Source of the DNA: Helicoverpa zea
Lineage: Eukaryota > Arthropoda > Insecta > Lepidoptera > Noctuidae
Reading direction: 5' to 3'
NCBI RefSeq assembly: GCF_022581195.2
Contig: NC_061454.1
Coordinates: forward strand, 7,254,001 to 7,318,000
Length of the DNA: 64,000 nt
Shown here: piece after piece, positions 1-9,860 of the stretch
Layout of the letters: every line of letters begins with the position of its first letter
Position numbering within the stretch: position 1 is the first letter of the stretch
The notes under the pieces: model-generated
Told to the model about the DNA's origin: nothing
Database searches by the model: none
The model's input: only the letters and a program-made list of their open reading frames with translations
Position numbers and translations under genes: made by a program

Positions 1-39
1 ATCTGCGACGTTTTTATTCCTAAACCACTTAATTTTTAC

Positions 40-250
40 TAGCTGTTTAACGCGATTTTAGCCGCATTCCCGGGGAACTTCTTCCTGTGCCCGGATAAAA
101 TATGGCCTACATTCACTAGGGATAGTGTAAATCTCTAATTGTGAAAGCAAATCAAATCAGTTAAGCAGTTTCAGAGCTTATACCTATCTTGGACTTTAAA
201 TAATATTATACATAATTCTACTAATCAAGCCCTTTCATTTGATACCCATA
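40..250 (+). repeat. Remnant of a lepidopteran non-LTR retroposon 3' region
   Basis: This stretch contains a block about a cleaved-looking start, a 'cccggataaaatatggcct' motif, 'gggatagtgtaa' and a 'cagtttcagagcttat' segment. I recognise this order from common lepidopteran retroposon tails. No ORF remains, and the left end may be cut by the window edge. The assignment rests on remembered motif order only, not on an alignment. Confidence 0.3.
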
Positions 251-404
251 CTGAAGGAATTGTAAAAAAAAATATGTTATTCGCCATTTTGTGGCGGCGG
301 CCATCTTGGGCCGATATTCACCAAATAAAGCTAGGAACACTCCCGATTAATTTTCATTTCAAACAAAAAAACCTAAATACATATCGATTCTTCCGTTCTG
401 GATA

Positions 405-450
405 TACAAACACACATACACGACACACCACACATACATACACACAACCA
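405..450. repeat. CA-rich simple repeat
   Basis: A low-complexity run of ACAC/ATAC units lies beside A-rich sequence. No gene is associated with it. Confidence 0.5.
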
Positions 451-745
451 TACGCGTCCAAATTATCATATTACTCTTCATAAAAAATTTTAATTACAAA
501 TAATTTTTGTAAGTACAACAAAAAAAAAACCGATCAAAAAATAAAAAAAAGTTAGGTAAGTTGCGGCTCCTTATGTTCCCTGTTCGGTTCTCCTGACCCC
601 GCGCTGACCTCGGCGTGTGCGATTGGCGCGAAATTCAAATTTTACACATTGAGTGAAGAGTATAGCTTGCGCGACGCGCGATAGACGCGGAAGTGTAGTG
701 GGCGGAGCTATCTAAAATCAAAAAATCCGCGGTGCGGTCTATTGC

Positions 746-966
746 ACGAGCGTTGTTTACTTGCGTCTTGTAATTTCAGTCGTGACGTCACAAGTGACGA
801 CATGACACTGACAAGCGTTTTCGCGCCGGATTCAAAGTGGACAGAGAAAAATGCAATTATTTGATAAAAAAACTTCGCATTTTCTTAAAATTAATAATTT
901 TTCATATAAAATAGACGTATACCTACATCATACAAAGAAATTTAAAAATTTGTCATCATGCCTATT
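746..966 (-). mobile_element. Solo 5' arm of a P-superfamily (THAP) transposon, inverted relative to the copy at 2999
   Basis: About 220 bases match the reverse complement of 2999-3219 at roughly 90% by eye. The match includes the block around 'gacgtcacaagtgacg', the 'ttttcgcgccggattc' segment, and the terminal 'gtcatcatgcctatt' at 952-966. The second copy continues into a THAP-domain ORF, so this is the non-coding 5' end of the same family in the opposite orientation. No matching second terminus was seen to the left. Confidence 0.6.
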
Positions 967-2998
967 ACATGGATTAATATGGTTTGTCCCTACTAGACAT
1001 TTGTAAGGGATTTAATGAAGGAATTGTGCTGCTTTACCAGGTAGATTAAAGACGGAAACGGGCGTTTATCGACGGGACTTAATTGTTGCCGTCATATGTT
1101 AACATTACAATAAACGAGGTAACAGAGTCATTAAAGATCGCTCAGCTGAGCGCGGCGCGGCCCGCCCTCGCTGCGCCGGCGCTGCGGCCGGGCACTCGAA
1201 GGCAGACCTCACTATATCATCGCATCGGTCACGCGCGCCTCGCTCCAATTTGATCCCTCCATAAAAAGCGCAGAACAGGAAGGGTTGGATTTTAATTACG
1301 ATATTTTTCTATTATTTTGTGAGCTGTCTTAGTTTCGGGGCAAGGGTCGTGAGATGTAATAAATTCCGCTTTTTATGAGGTCACGGTTAACCCTCCTGAT
1401 AACGTTTATCGCACATCTGGTGGAAATGAAAACTCTAATATGATACCTATAGATGTTAATATTGTGTTAATGCAGTTTCCCTTATTTTTGCAAAGTTAGG
1501 AATAAGTTTTACTTCATAAATATTTATTGTCTGCTTATTCATCAGAACTTACCTACAAAAACGTATGTAACTTGAATGTTAAACTTAATGGTTAATTACC
1601 TTAATTAATAATTTCCTACACAAAATAATTTTAATATTGGAAACAAGTACGCTTTGCTTGTTAATTGAACACAATAGGTAGTAAAGTAAGTACGTATGTC
1701 GTATATGTTAGACTGTATTGATGCTACACAGTACATGTCACATGAGAACATGTCAGGGCGCGCGACTCCGCCATGCATGAAATGAAGAGCCCGCTTTAAC
1801 ATTTTCACCCGATTGCGTCCGGGAAGCGTGAGTTCGGATAATTTTATTGATTACCTAATGCACACGTCCCACTGAATTCAATAAAAAACTTTATAAAAGG
1901 GTTTAATGGATACTAACCCTGGCATTGTTATACCAATTTATGTTATGATCCGTGACAGGATGTGTCTGATATGATAGCTTTTACTTTGTACAGGAAGTAA
2001 CACCATGAGAAATATAGACTAATTATGATGTCCAAACGCATAGACGTCTCCTTGCTAATTTTCACCATATTCGAAGCTTAAAAAAGTCCATGCGATCGGC
2101 AGCAAGGCGCGCAATATGCAAACACTGTATGTAGATGGAAAGGATTGATGTCGGCTATGAATAATTATAATTCGTTAGTCGCGAGAATGGGATTTGTGTA
2201 CTTAAGCGATTAAAGTTATTTGAATACGGCTTTGTAGCAATGCGCGTAAGAGTGGGAGCGCCATACGCAAATACAGATGTTCACACTTAGGGATAGTGCG
2301 GATTGTGCATAGGTACACAGCGGTGTAAGCCCTTTAAGCTTAAAATTGAAACTAATGGAATAAAAAGAACATTATACAAAGAGAGGAGTGCTTACAATTC
2401 GCGGAGTAAAAATTATGCCTATGGATTGTTCATAAAAAAATATAATTTTCGCACAACTTTGTTGCCGGAGCCGGCGTGTAGGACGGCACTGCTCCGTGAT
2501 CGATCACCCGACACGTGCTTGCGCATCAGAACGTTTTTTTGATAAAAAAGCTATTTTGTCCAAAAAACATTCGAAATTCAACAATAGCTCAGATTGCGAT
2601 AAAAGTGGGCGCATAAAGATAAACAAATATTTGAGCGAGGGCGTAGCGGAGCATGAAACTCACGAACAAAAGTATTATCCGCGGATTAGGATGGGTATTA
2701 ACGTTATTTGATTACTTAGACACATACACGACGATGAGAATGTTGGAGGAGCCTTTTCTTAACGTTACATAAAAACAGACGACCCTGTTCACTTAAGAGG
2801 ATTAGGGCGGTAAAGTAGCCTAAACAAGCAAATTCTTTTTAAGATGCTACTGAACGAAAGATAGAACATATTTATTTATATTTACATAAAACAACAGGTT
2901 TGAATTTCTATATTATGCACACTTAACACATAAGAACCTCAATGTCATGATAACCCAGGTCCCCAAGATACAGGCAGCGTATAGTTTGGGGACCACAG
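967..2998. other. Non-coding spacer between two inverted transposon arms
   Basis: About 2 kb contains only short ORFs without recognisable protein signatures. A CpG-rich patch lies at about 1140-1240. The tract is bounded by the inverted arms at 746-966 and 2999-3219, so it could be part of a composite element or simply the DNA between two independent insertions. Confidence 0.4.
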
Positions 2999-3250
2999 AA
3001 TAGGCATGATGACAAATTTTTAAATTCCTTTGTATGATGTAGGTATACGTCTATTTTATACGGAAAATCATTAATTTTAAAAAATGCGAAGCTTTTTTGT
3101 CAAATAATTGCATTTTTCTCTGTCCACTTTGAATCCGGCGCGAAAACGCTTGTCAGTGTCATGCCGTCACTTGTGACGTCACGCCTTGGGTTGACAAGAT
3201 GCAAGTAAACAACGCTCGTTCAATAATTAAGTTTTTTTGTATTATTAAAT

Positions 3251-3448
3251 ATGAATTCGAAAGTGTATAAGTGGTGTGGGGTCCCCCAGTGTAAGAACAC
3301 ATCCATAACAACTCATTTTAAGTTATTTGTGTACGTTTCTCTGGTTTCTCACATTAAAAAATACGAAAAAAGTGGCTTAAACTTGCAAGGCGAGATTCAA
3401 AACCAATATTGCCCAGTATTTTTTACCTACACCATTATTTTTGTTTAG
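3251..3448 (+). pseudogene. THAP-domain transposase fragment (N-terminus only)
   Basis: The 65-residue ORF opens with a short basic start, then W-C-G-V-P-Q-C-K-N and later K-L-F-V-Y-V. This is the beginning of a C2CH THAP zinc finger: a first C-x4-C pair followed by an F-V-x-V segment. After about residue 30 the sequence no longer fits a THAP fold, and the C-terminal Cys/His pair and the whole catalytic region are absent. It sits about 30 bases after the conserved arm of the P-like element. I infer that it is a truncated first exon of the transposase, not a host THAP gene. Confidence 0.5.
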
Positions 3449-3526
3449 ATCACTTTGATGTAAGTTTTTACATAGTTTTCTAGATTCTAGTATAATATAG
3501 GTTTTGTACGAGGTCTAAATGGTAAA

Positions 3527-3770
3527 AAACCGGCCAAGTGCGACTCGGACTTACCCACGAAGGGTTCCGTACCATAAAAAAAATCACGTTTGTTGTATGG
3601 GAGCCACCCAAATTATTTATTTTATTCAAATTTTCAGTATTTGTTGTTATAACGGCAACAGAAATATATCATCTGTGAAAAATCCAACATGGACGGACGG
3701 ATGGACGGACGGACAGAGGAGCGAAAACAATAGGGCCCGTTTTACCTTTTGGGTACGGAACCCTAAAAAG
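3527..3770 (+). mobile_element. Lepidopteran SINE-like retroposon with GACG repeats
   Basis: The element begins with 'accggccaagtgcgactcgg' and continues with 'gaagggttccgtacca'. It has a short tandem GGAC/GGAT block near 3690-3715 and ends in 'gggtacggaaccctaaaaa'. I recognise this architecture as a very abundant lepidopteran short retroposon, although its parent LINE is uncertain. It is nested inside the P-like element. No protein is encoded. Confidence 0.6.
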
Positions 3771-4324
3771 GTGCACAACTGTGTGTTACTTTTAGTTTAC
3801 ACATAGACATAATACATCTTTTTTGCATCCTAAAGATATCTTTATTTGATGCCAAAAACTCTCCTAGCATATATCGATTCTAGGCAAATTAGCGTTGTTT
3901 GCCTAATCAATCCTTGCTTCATGATTCGTGTTATTTTATATTCGATTTTAATAACATTTACATTCAAATAGTACTCGTTATAAACAATTAATTAATGAAA
4001 ACACAGAGATTCGCAGAGGAAGTTTACAATACGAAATGTGACGTTTGTGCGAGTTTTTAATGCGTCGACCAAAAGGTGACGTCACGCGCTCTGATTGGTG
4101 TTCAAGATATCATGGCGGATTGCCTTATTTCGTAGTTTTATTTTATAAAAATAAATATTAATCACATTATTACTGTCATCATGCCTATTGATAAACATGT
4201 CTCTAGTAGAGTATAATCACAGTGTACCCACTACTTTGTAACTCCTTTAGCCTTAAATAAGATTTGTAAATGTTACTGTGAATCAAGACACTTTTATTTT
4301 TGTTTTAAAAGTGCAATATATTCG

Positions 4325-4455
4325 TAGTAGTCGTAGCGCGTCTGCGCGGGGGATGCTTGCTACGCGGTACGCCTGCGTGCCTACGTAGCGTAGCTCGCGG
4401 CGATCGATACGTCACGTAGTCCCCCGTGTAGCGTCAGGTGCACTTCTAGAACATT
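4325..4455. repeat. CpG-rich, partly self-complementary block
   Basis: A GC-rich island lies in AT-rich surroundings, with repeated GTAGCG/CTACGC units and an inverted pair around 'gcgggggat' and 'tcccccgt'. The block has no ORF. It resembles the core of a small repeat, but the boundaries are not clear. Confidence 0.3.
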
Positions 4456-5520
4456 CAGGTTATCTATGATTTTTTTTTTCATCTGAAATATAGTTGCCTA
4501 TACGGGTTATGCGTAATGGCGTATTTGAACATGCTCTTGCAAGACATTTTTTAAGCCAGGTTTACATCGAAATCTGAGTTTATGGCATTACGATCTCTGA
4601 TCCTCAAGAAAAATTTAAATTCACTCTTAAGGATTGATATTTTTGGAAATAAAATAAGAAGAGTCTATTCCAATCACGAGCGAATCGAATTCTGATTTAA
4701 CTACAAATCTTTAGATTTTATTTTATAAACCATATTCATTTCGTGTTAATTGAGATGTGTTGAGATGAAATAAAACTATATGTGCCCATTAAAAACTAAA
4801 TGAGGGTGATCTAAGTGTAGATAGTGCTTTGTCTCCTTAAATGGCAACGACCGGCGGCGCGTGCCGGCTTTCAATTAACATTCATTAATATGGAAGCTTT
4901 CTCATATTCAATAATTGTTAATGCAGTTTTTTATAATAATTTCAAGGGTTTAAATTATAATATTGCCACATACTTGACGATCCTATTACAAATTAATTTA
5001 TATGAAAACTCTTGAATAATTTTCACATTTTACGAATACTTTTCACACGTTACAAATAAAACGAAATGAAAGTAATATTGTCGAAATCGGTAAAATATGG
5101 AGCGATAAGGCATTGACATTAATCACTAGACTAGCGTAAAATCAAATTACCGCTCACCAGTCACACACTAAATGAAAGGGTTGCAGCCGCTGCACACTTT
5201 GTGGACCCAAACCCTTCTGCGAACTCAGTCTATCTCTCTTTGACTTGCATACTGACGGGTTGGATAGAAAAGGACAGATAATTTCAATTTTATACGGATA
5301 CCTCCAAAGACCGCAAATGAAGAATTGCGCAAATCTAAAATGCAAACAAATTTGGACATGAAATCGGTTGTGTGTAGGCGATAAAATAAGTTATTATTGT
5401 GGATAATAACGTTACGACACGGGTTATGCGCGGAAAGCAATAACATTCCGATTTTTACTTTAGCTTTGACTGTGGGAACGGCTTATTAAATAAATAGGTT
5501 AACTATGAGTTATATCGCCT
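4456..5520. other. AT-rich stretch with no recognisable gene
   Basis: Only short ORFs without protein signatures are present. No inverted termini or tails were found. Confidence 0.4.
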
Positions 5521-5600
5521 CGATCTCAGTGGCGTGCACTTGGAGAGGCCTATGTCCAGCAGTGGACTGCGATAGGCTGATGATGATGATGATGATGATG
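5521..5600 (+). mobile_element. Very short 3' fragment of an RTE-like LINE with (GAT)n tail
   Basis: Eighty bases contain 'cttggagaggcctatgtcc', 'agcagtggactgcgatagg' and a (TGA)n tail. This is a common lepidopteran LINE 3' end. It is bracketed by a perfect 9-bp direct repeat ATATCGCCT (5512-5520 and 5601-5609), which supports a genuine 5'-truncated retrotransposition event. Confidence 0.65.
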
Positions 5601-5609
5601 ATATCGCCT

Positions 5610-6729
5610 AAGATTAATAAGTATGTATCCACATAAATATATTTAAAATAAACAAATTATCGGAATCACTTCTGATAGCCAAACCAATTAATCTATTCCC
5701 AAACGAATTTATCAAAGGAGAAATTAATCTCTTTAAGATTGACGGCCTAATAGCAAAAACTACAAAAGGCCCTAAAAATTGTTGGAAAAGGTCTGTTCAC
5801 GTCAAACTTTAATCCCGCGATTGACTTTTGTAAATGGGGGCTCGGCGTTTAATTAGAGCGAATGGCCGTCCGGAGCGGGCGGACGTGATGGCACAATGCA
5901 AAAGTGATTGACACAAATTACCTCTAATCGAGAACATCCACCCAAATGGCCGTTCCAATCGATAAATTTAAAGCTATTGTCGATACCTTGTACGCAATTT
6001 TACAACAAATATTTTTTGTAGATCCGCTGCTATTAGCAAAACTGCTGTTGTTAAGATCGATGGCCACTTTCAAGTAACGTAGTTACGTGCAATTTACTAA
6101 CATGTCCGGGTCTCGTAAAGGGTTGAACAGATTTTGTGCTCAATTTAAAATTAAATTTAATTGTATTTTAATCCCGGCGATAAACGTCAATCAAGTCTCT
6201 CTTGCGACTGTGATACATGTATCAGGAGAGCTCAACATCACGCCGCGCCCCCATCCATCGCCATTCAAAACGGATTTTGAGCAAGGGTGAAATTAAAATG
6301 TCAAAATAGTAGCGACCCGGCGCGTTGTATTTGTCTCCGGCTTTATCAGACGCTATTGTGCATTTTCTATTCTCTAAAGCTTGCATGAAAAACGATACCG
6401 TTTAAGCTCTTTATTATCTGTAAAACTAACGTTAAAGAACTCTCTCTACCTGCGACTACATTATAGTATACTACAATAAAGTAATAAAACACTACGTATA
6501 CAATACATTGACATTCTTGTATCCTTAAGTTGTGAGCGGGTAATAAAATCTTAAACGGCGTATTTTATAAACAAACGATGCTGCCGGATACATCAGTGCT
6601 CGTGGCATCAACACAAGGAATTTATTACATTCCCTCTGTCTCTTTTTAAATCTTCACAACTTTTACATGTTATTTTAAATACTTAATATCATTGGTCGCG
6701 ATATTTACTGTATTATTTGATTTGGTGAC
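5610..6729. other. Non-coding stretch, nothing recognised
   Basis: The sequence is AT-rich with small ORFs only. I see no repeats or splice-consistent coding blocks. Confidence 0.4.
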
Positions 6730-6732
6730 TTA

Positions 6733-6905
6733 GGGTCAATTCCCACTGAAAGAGCAGCGGCCGGCAGCGGCCGTAAGAGCACGGACAATGTGAGAGCGCG
6801 GCGCGGCGCGGCCCAGCGCGGCGCCGCGCGGCCCGCCGCGCTCGCGCTCAATCACTTGCATTTACGGCCGCTGCCGGCTGCTGCTCTTTCAGCGGGGATT
6901 GACCC
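6733..6905. mobile_element. PIF/Harbinger-like MITE, 173 bp, TTA target duplication
   Basis: The left end GGGTCAATTCCCACTGAAAG and the right end (read in reverse complement GGGTCAATCCCCGCTGAAAG) form inverted repeats that continue for about 45 bases with few mismatches. TTA flanks both sides (6730-6732 and 6906-6908), the 3-bp duplication typical of PIF/Harbinger. The core is extremely GC-rich, made of GCGGCGCGG-type units. It encodes no protein. Confidence 0.75.
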
Positions 6906-6996
6906 TTACTGCTGAATTTTTTTGCTTGTTGCAGTAGATATTTCATCTTATTAGTACTCCATATGTACATTTCATAAGCTATGCTTGTTTGATTTT

Positions 6997-7768
6997 TTAA
7001 CCGACTTCCCAAAAAGGAGGAGGTTATCAATTCGGCCGGTATGTTTTTTTTTTTTTTTTTTTTCTATGTATGTACATCGATTACTCCGAGGTTTATAGAC
7101 CGATTTACGTGATTCTTTTTTTGTTCGACTTGGAATAGCTGCCAGTTGGTCCCATAGTCATCAGGTCAGGATCTGATGATGGAAACCCTTAGAAATCGAG
7201 GGCAACCTTCGAAAGTTGTAGGCATACATAGGGTAAAAACTTGACACTCAGGTGTACGCCTAAAAGCACTATTCAACTGTGAAGATTTGGAGCTGATCTG
7301 ATGATGGAAACCAGAGAGGGTCGAGGGAACTCGACAACTGAATATGTAAACTACCTCGTGTTTGGGCTTAAATTATTTGTATTGACAAGACCTTTGCAAC
7401 AGTGAAGGTTTGGAGCTGACCTGATGATGGAGACCAGAGAAAGTAAGTCGAGGGAACTCGACAACTGAATATGTAAAATACCTCGTATTTGGACTTATAT
7501 TCTTTGTATTGATGAGAACTTCTCACTTGTATGGATAGTGACAACTATTCGTATCACTGAAAAGCTTTAAATAAAAAACTTTTTTACGAAAAAATTAAAC
7601 CGACTTCCCAAAACACTAAAAAGCAAAAAAAAAACTATTTTTAGGTGCATCGGCCTAGAAGTCGGTGGCAAAATTAACTTAGTAACATCCATTAGACACC
7701 GACTTCTAGGCCGATGCACCTAAAAATAGTTTTTTTTTGCTTTTTAGTGTTTTGGGAAGTCGGTTTAA
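6997..7768 (+). mobile_element. Foldback repeat, copy 1, ending in a long hairpin
   Basis: The element opens with TTAACCGACTTCCCAAAAAG and closes with the inverted CTTTTTAGTG...GGGAAGTCGGTTTAA. Its body has three related blocks around 'gatctgatgatggaaacc' and 'gagggaactcgacaactg'. The last 173 bases form a hairpin with arms 7596-7668 and 7697-7768. A second, inverted copy lies at 30311-34392, split by a LINE. I do not know the superfamily. It carries no protein. Confidence 0.65.
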
Positions 7769-9130
7769 TTTTTTTTTATGAAAACCTTGAACACCCTGAC
7801 TTATAAGTCTTGTACTTAAAATCGTTACAGAGGCAAAAACCATAAGTAGATTTTATAAAGAAGCGTCCAATCTTTACTTACTTTTTATCATAACTTCTTA
7901 GTATGTACTTCCCGATGTCATTGAACTGGTCGAATTAATGACTACATAATTGCAAAAAAAACATCTGACATGGGAGAATACAGTCAGTTGTATTCAATAC
8001 ATTCAATTAAGTTCTATTAAATAAACTTAGGAGGCTTTTTGTCGAAATAAAAAATGCCCATGTGTTAGACAAATATTGAGTAATCCAAGGCAGGTGACTG
8101 GTTAGTTTAATCTTTTTTTTATAATATAAGTAATCAGAATATAAGTTCCAGGCATGCAAATTTAGGTTTTGATAAAATTATGATCATATATGAATACCTC
8201 GGAATTATTTTGTGACAAGTTTACCCCAATCCAAGTTAATTATAAAATGGATTTACCTGACATCCTTAAACATTGTTAAAAGATGGAAAAAAGTCACTAG
8301 GTGCTGCGTGAAGTGTGCTAGCACCTTCCCTTCTGAATGTAAATTAAGGAGTAAGTTTCCCAAAGGGACTTGAAAATTAATCACTAGTACATAACGGCGA
8401 GCAGAAAAGTACCTAAGCCATTCCTCTAAAAAAGAGCTGAAACAAAACAGCTAAATACCTTTTTTTTTCAATTACTTCTTAAAAATAACATGCATGTAGT
8501 ATGGTACTTTTGGGCAGCAATGCAAAAAATATATTAGTCCGAATTCCTAAAACACACGTGCGTTCTCTTTGTATGGCTGTTGAAAGGCCGAGTGGAGGGC
8601 AGCGAGGGCGCAGAGGGCAAATAAATAATTACACGCATTCTGCAGATATTTGCCTCGGGCATCCGTGGGGCGAGGAAGCTGACGATTGTACACCAGGGGC
8701 TCCTGTATAACATATCTCGTTATATTAGAGTATTTAAAGAATTCTATTTGAAAATGCTCTATGAACTTTTTGGGGTAGGTACCCTTATTTTTGCTTCAAA
8801 ACTTAGCCTTCAGACTATGAGATTTATGCTAAAATGTATCATCTGTAAGCAAAACGAACCATTTCCTTTCATGGGTACTGGTAGGTACGTGGTATGTTCT
8901 GAGACGGATTCGATAGAAAAGTAACATTGCGGGGCTTCTATGAGAATGATTATATCTTACTTGACTATCTAACTACCAACTTATTGGCACAGAATCACGA
9001 TGATCAAAGGATGTGTTTTAGGACAAAGCCGAGAAGTTTTTTAAGCAAAGACGTAGCAACAACACAGCGCAACCATACAAGGTCCTCTGAGAGTTACAGG
9101 AAAATAAAATCTATGTTTCAAGTTTAGTTC
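7769..9130. other. Non-coding stretch, nothing recognised
   Basis: The sequence is AT-rich. The ORF at 8501-8710 has no recognisable domain and looks like chance. Confidence 0.4.
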
Positions 9131-9138
9131 AGAGGTAG

Positions 9139-9852
9139 AAGTTATTATAGGGCACGCTACCATAGTGGCGGTAAGTCCCCTCTTTGAGGAGTGGCTCGGG
9201 AGGAGTCACGGCGCCCTCACGTACCGCATGACTCAGGTCCTCACCGGACACGGTTGTTTCGGGAGATACCTGCATCGAATCGGTCGTGAGAAGGCGCCCG
9301 GGTGTCACCACTGTACGGACAGCCCCGAGGACACGGTGGACCATACAGTCCAGGTCTGTCCTGTATGGGAAGGGCACCGCCGGGTCCTCGTCGAGGCTTT
9401 AGGCGGCGGCGACTTCTCGCGTCCGGCCCTGGTTCAGGTCATGGTTCGGGGCGAGAGAGAATGGCATGCCATCGCCTCTTTCTGCGAAGTAGTCATGCTC
9501 GAGGAGCATGCACGGATCGCACCTCTCATCCCGGCCGCCGCGCCGCCGTTTACTAAGTGGACACCACGGGCGCCGGGTGTCGCGAGACGACTCCCGGCCA
9601 CCGTAGGCGTTGAGTTCGGGTGACTCATCGCTAGATAGACAACAGACCCGTGTCGGCGGCATCAGCAACCCCAGCAGGGCCAAGGCCTACCGAGGCTGCG
9701 GGATGGTTCGAAAGAGTTACCGCGGCCCTGGTACATAAAAGGCCTACGACGGGACACGACGGTTTTTAGTCAGTAAGAGTCTGACACTCCCTCACCGCTG
9801 CTAACCCACAGCGGGAGGGGTCATTTGATGATTTTTGACGTAGTTAAAAAAA
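9139..9852 (+). mobile_element. 5'-truncated R1-clade LINE
   Basis: The fragment contains the C-terminal coding end (9165-9626) plus a 3' untranslated region that ends near 'cccacagcgggaggggtcat', a motif familiar from lepidopteran R1-clade elements. It is flanked by the direct repeat AGAGGTAG (9131-9138 and 9853-9860), consistent with a target-site duplication. Base composition is clearly GC-richer than the surroundings. Confidence 0.65.
9165..9623 (+). pseudogene. C-terminal fragment of R1-clade LINE ORF2
   Basis: The 152-residue reading frame holds the post-RT zinc-knuckle region typical of R1/TRAS-type ORF2 proteins. It has a G-C-F-G-R-Y-L-H-R-I-G segment, then C-H-H-C, then a spaced H and C in 'D-H-T-V-Q-V-C-P-V-W', and a distal 'A-S-F-C-E-V-V-M' motif. 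Endonuclease and reverse transcriptase are absent because the insertion is 5'-truncated. It begins inside the parent frame, so the ATG at 9165 is not a real start. It has no host function. Confidence 0.7.
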
Positions 9853-9860
9853 AGAGGTAG

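Larger units (their letters stand above)
2999..4190 (+). mobile_element. Decayed P-superfamily DNA transposon with THAP remnant
   Basis: The left end reads AATAGGCATGATGAC and the right end reads GTCATCATGCCTATT, giving 15-bp terminal inverted repeats 1.2 kb apart. Inside lies an ORF beginning at 3251 with a THAP-like zinc-finger start. THAP domains are a hallmark of P-element transposases, and known P termini also contain CATGATGA, which fits. A retroposon (3527-3770) is inserted inside. Most of the transposase is missing, so the copy is dead. A target-site duplication was not resolved. Confidence 0.5.

Noticed and set aside
8501..8710. 69-aa ORF near 8.5 kb
   Set aside because: It has no recognisable motif. 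It is flanked by non-coding AT-rich DNA and its end is arbitrary.
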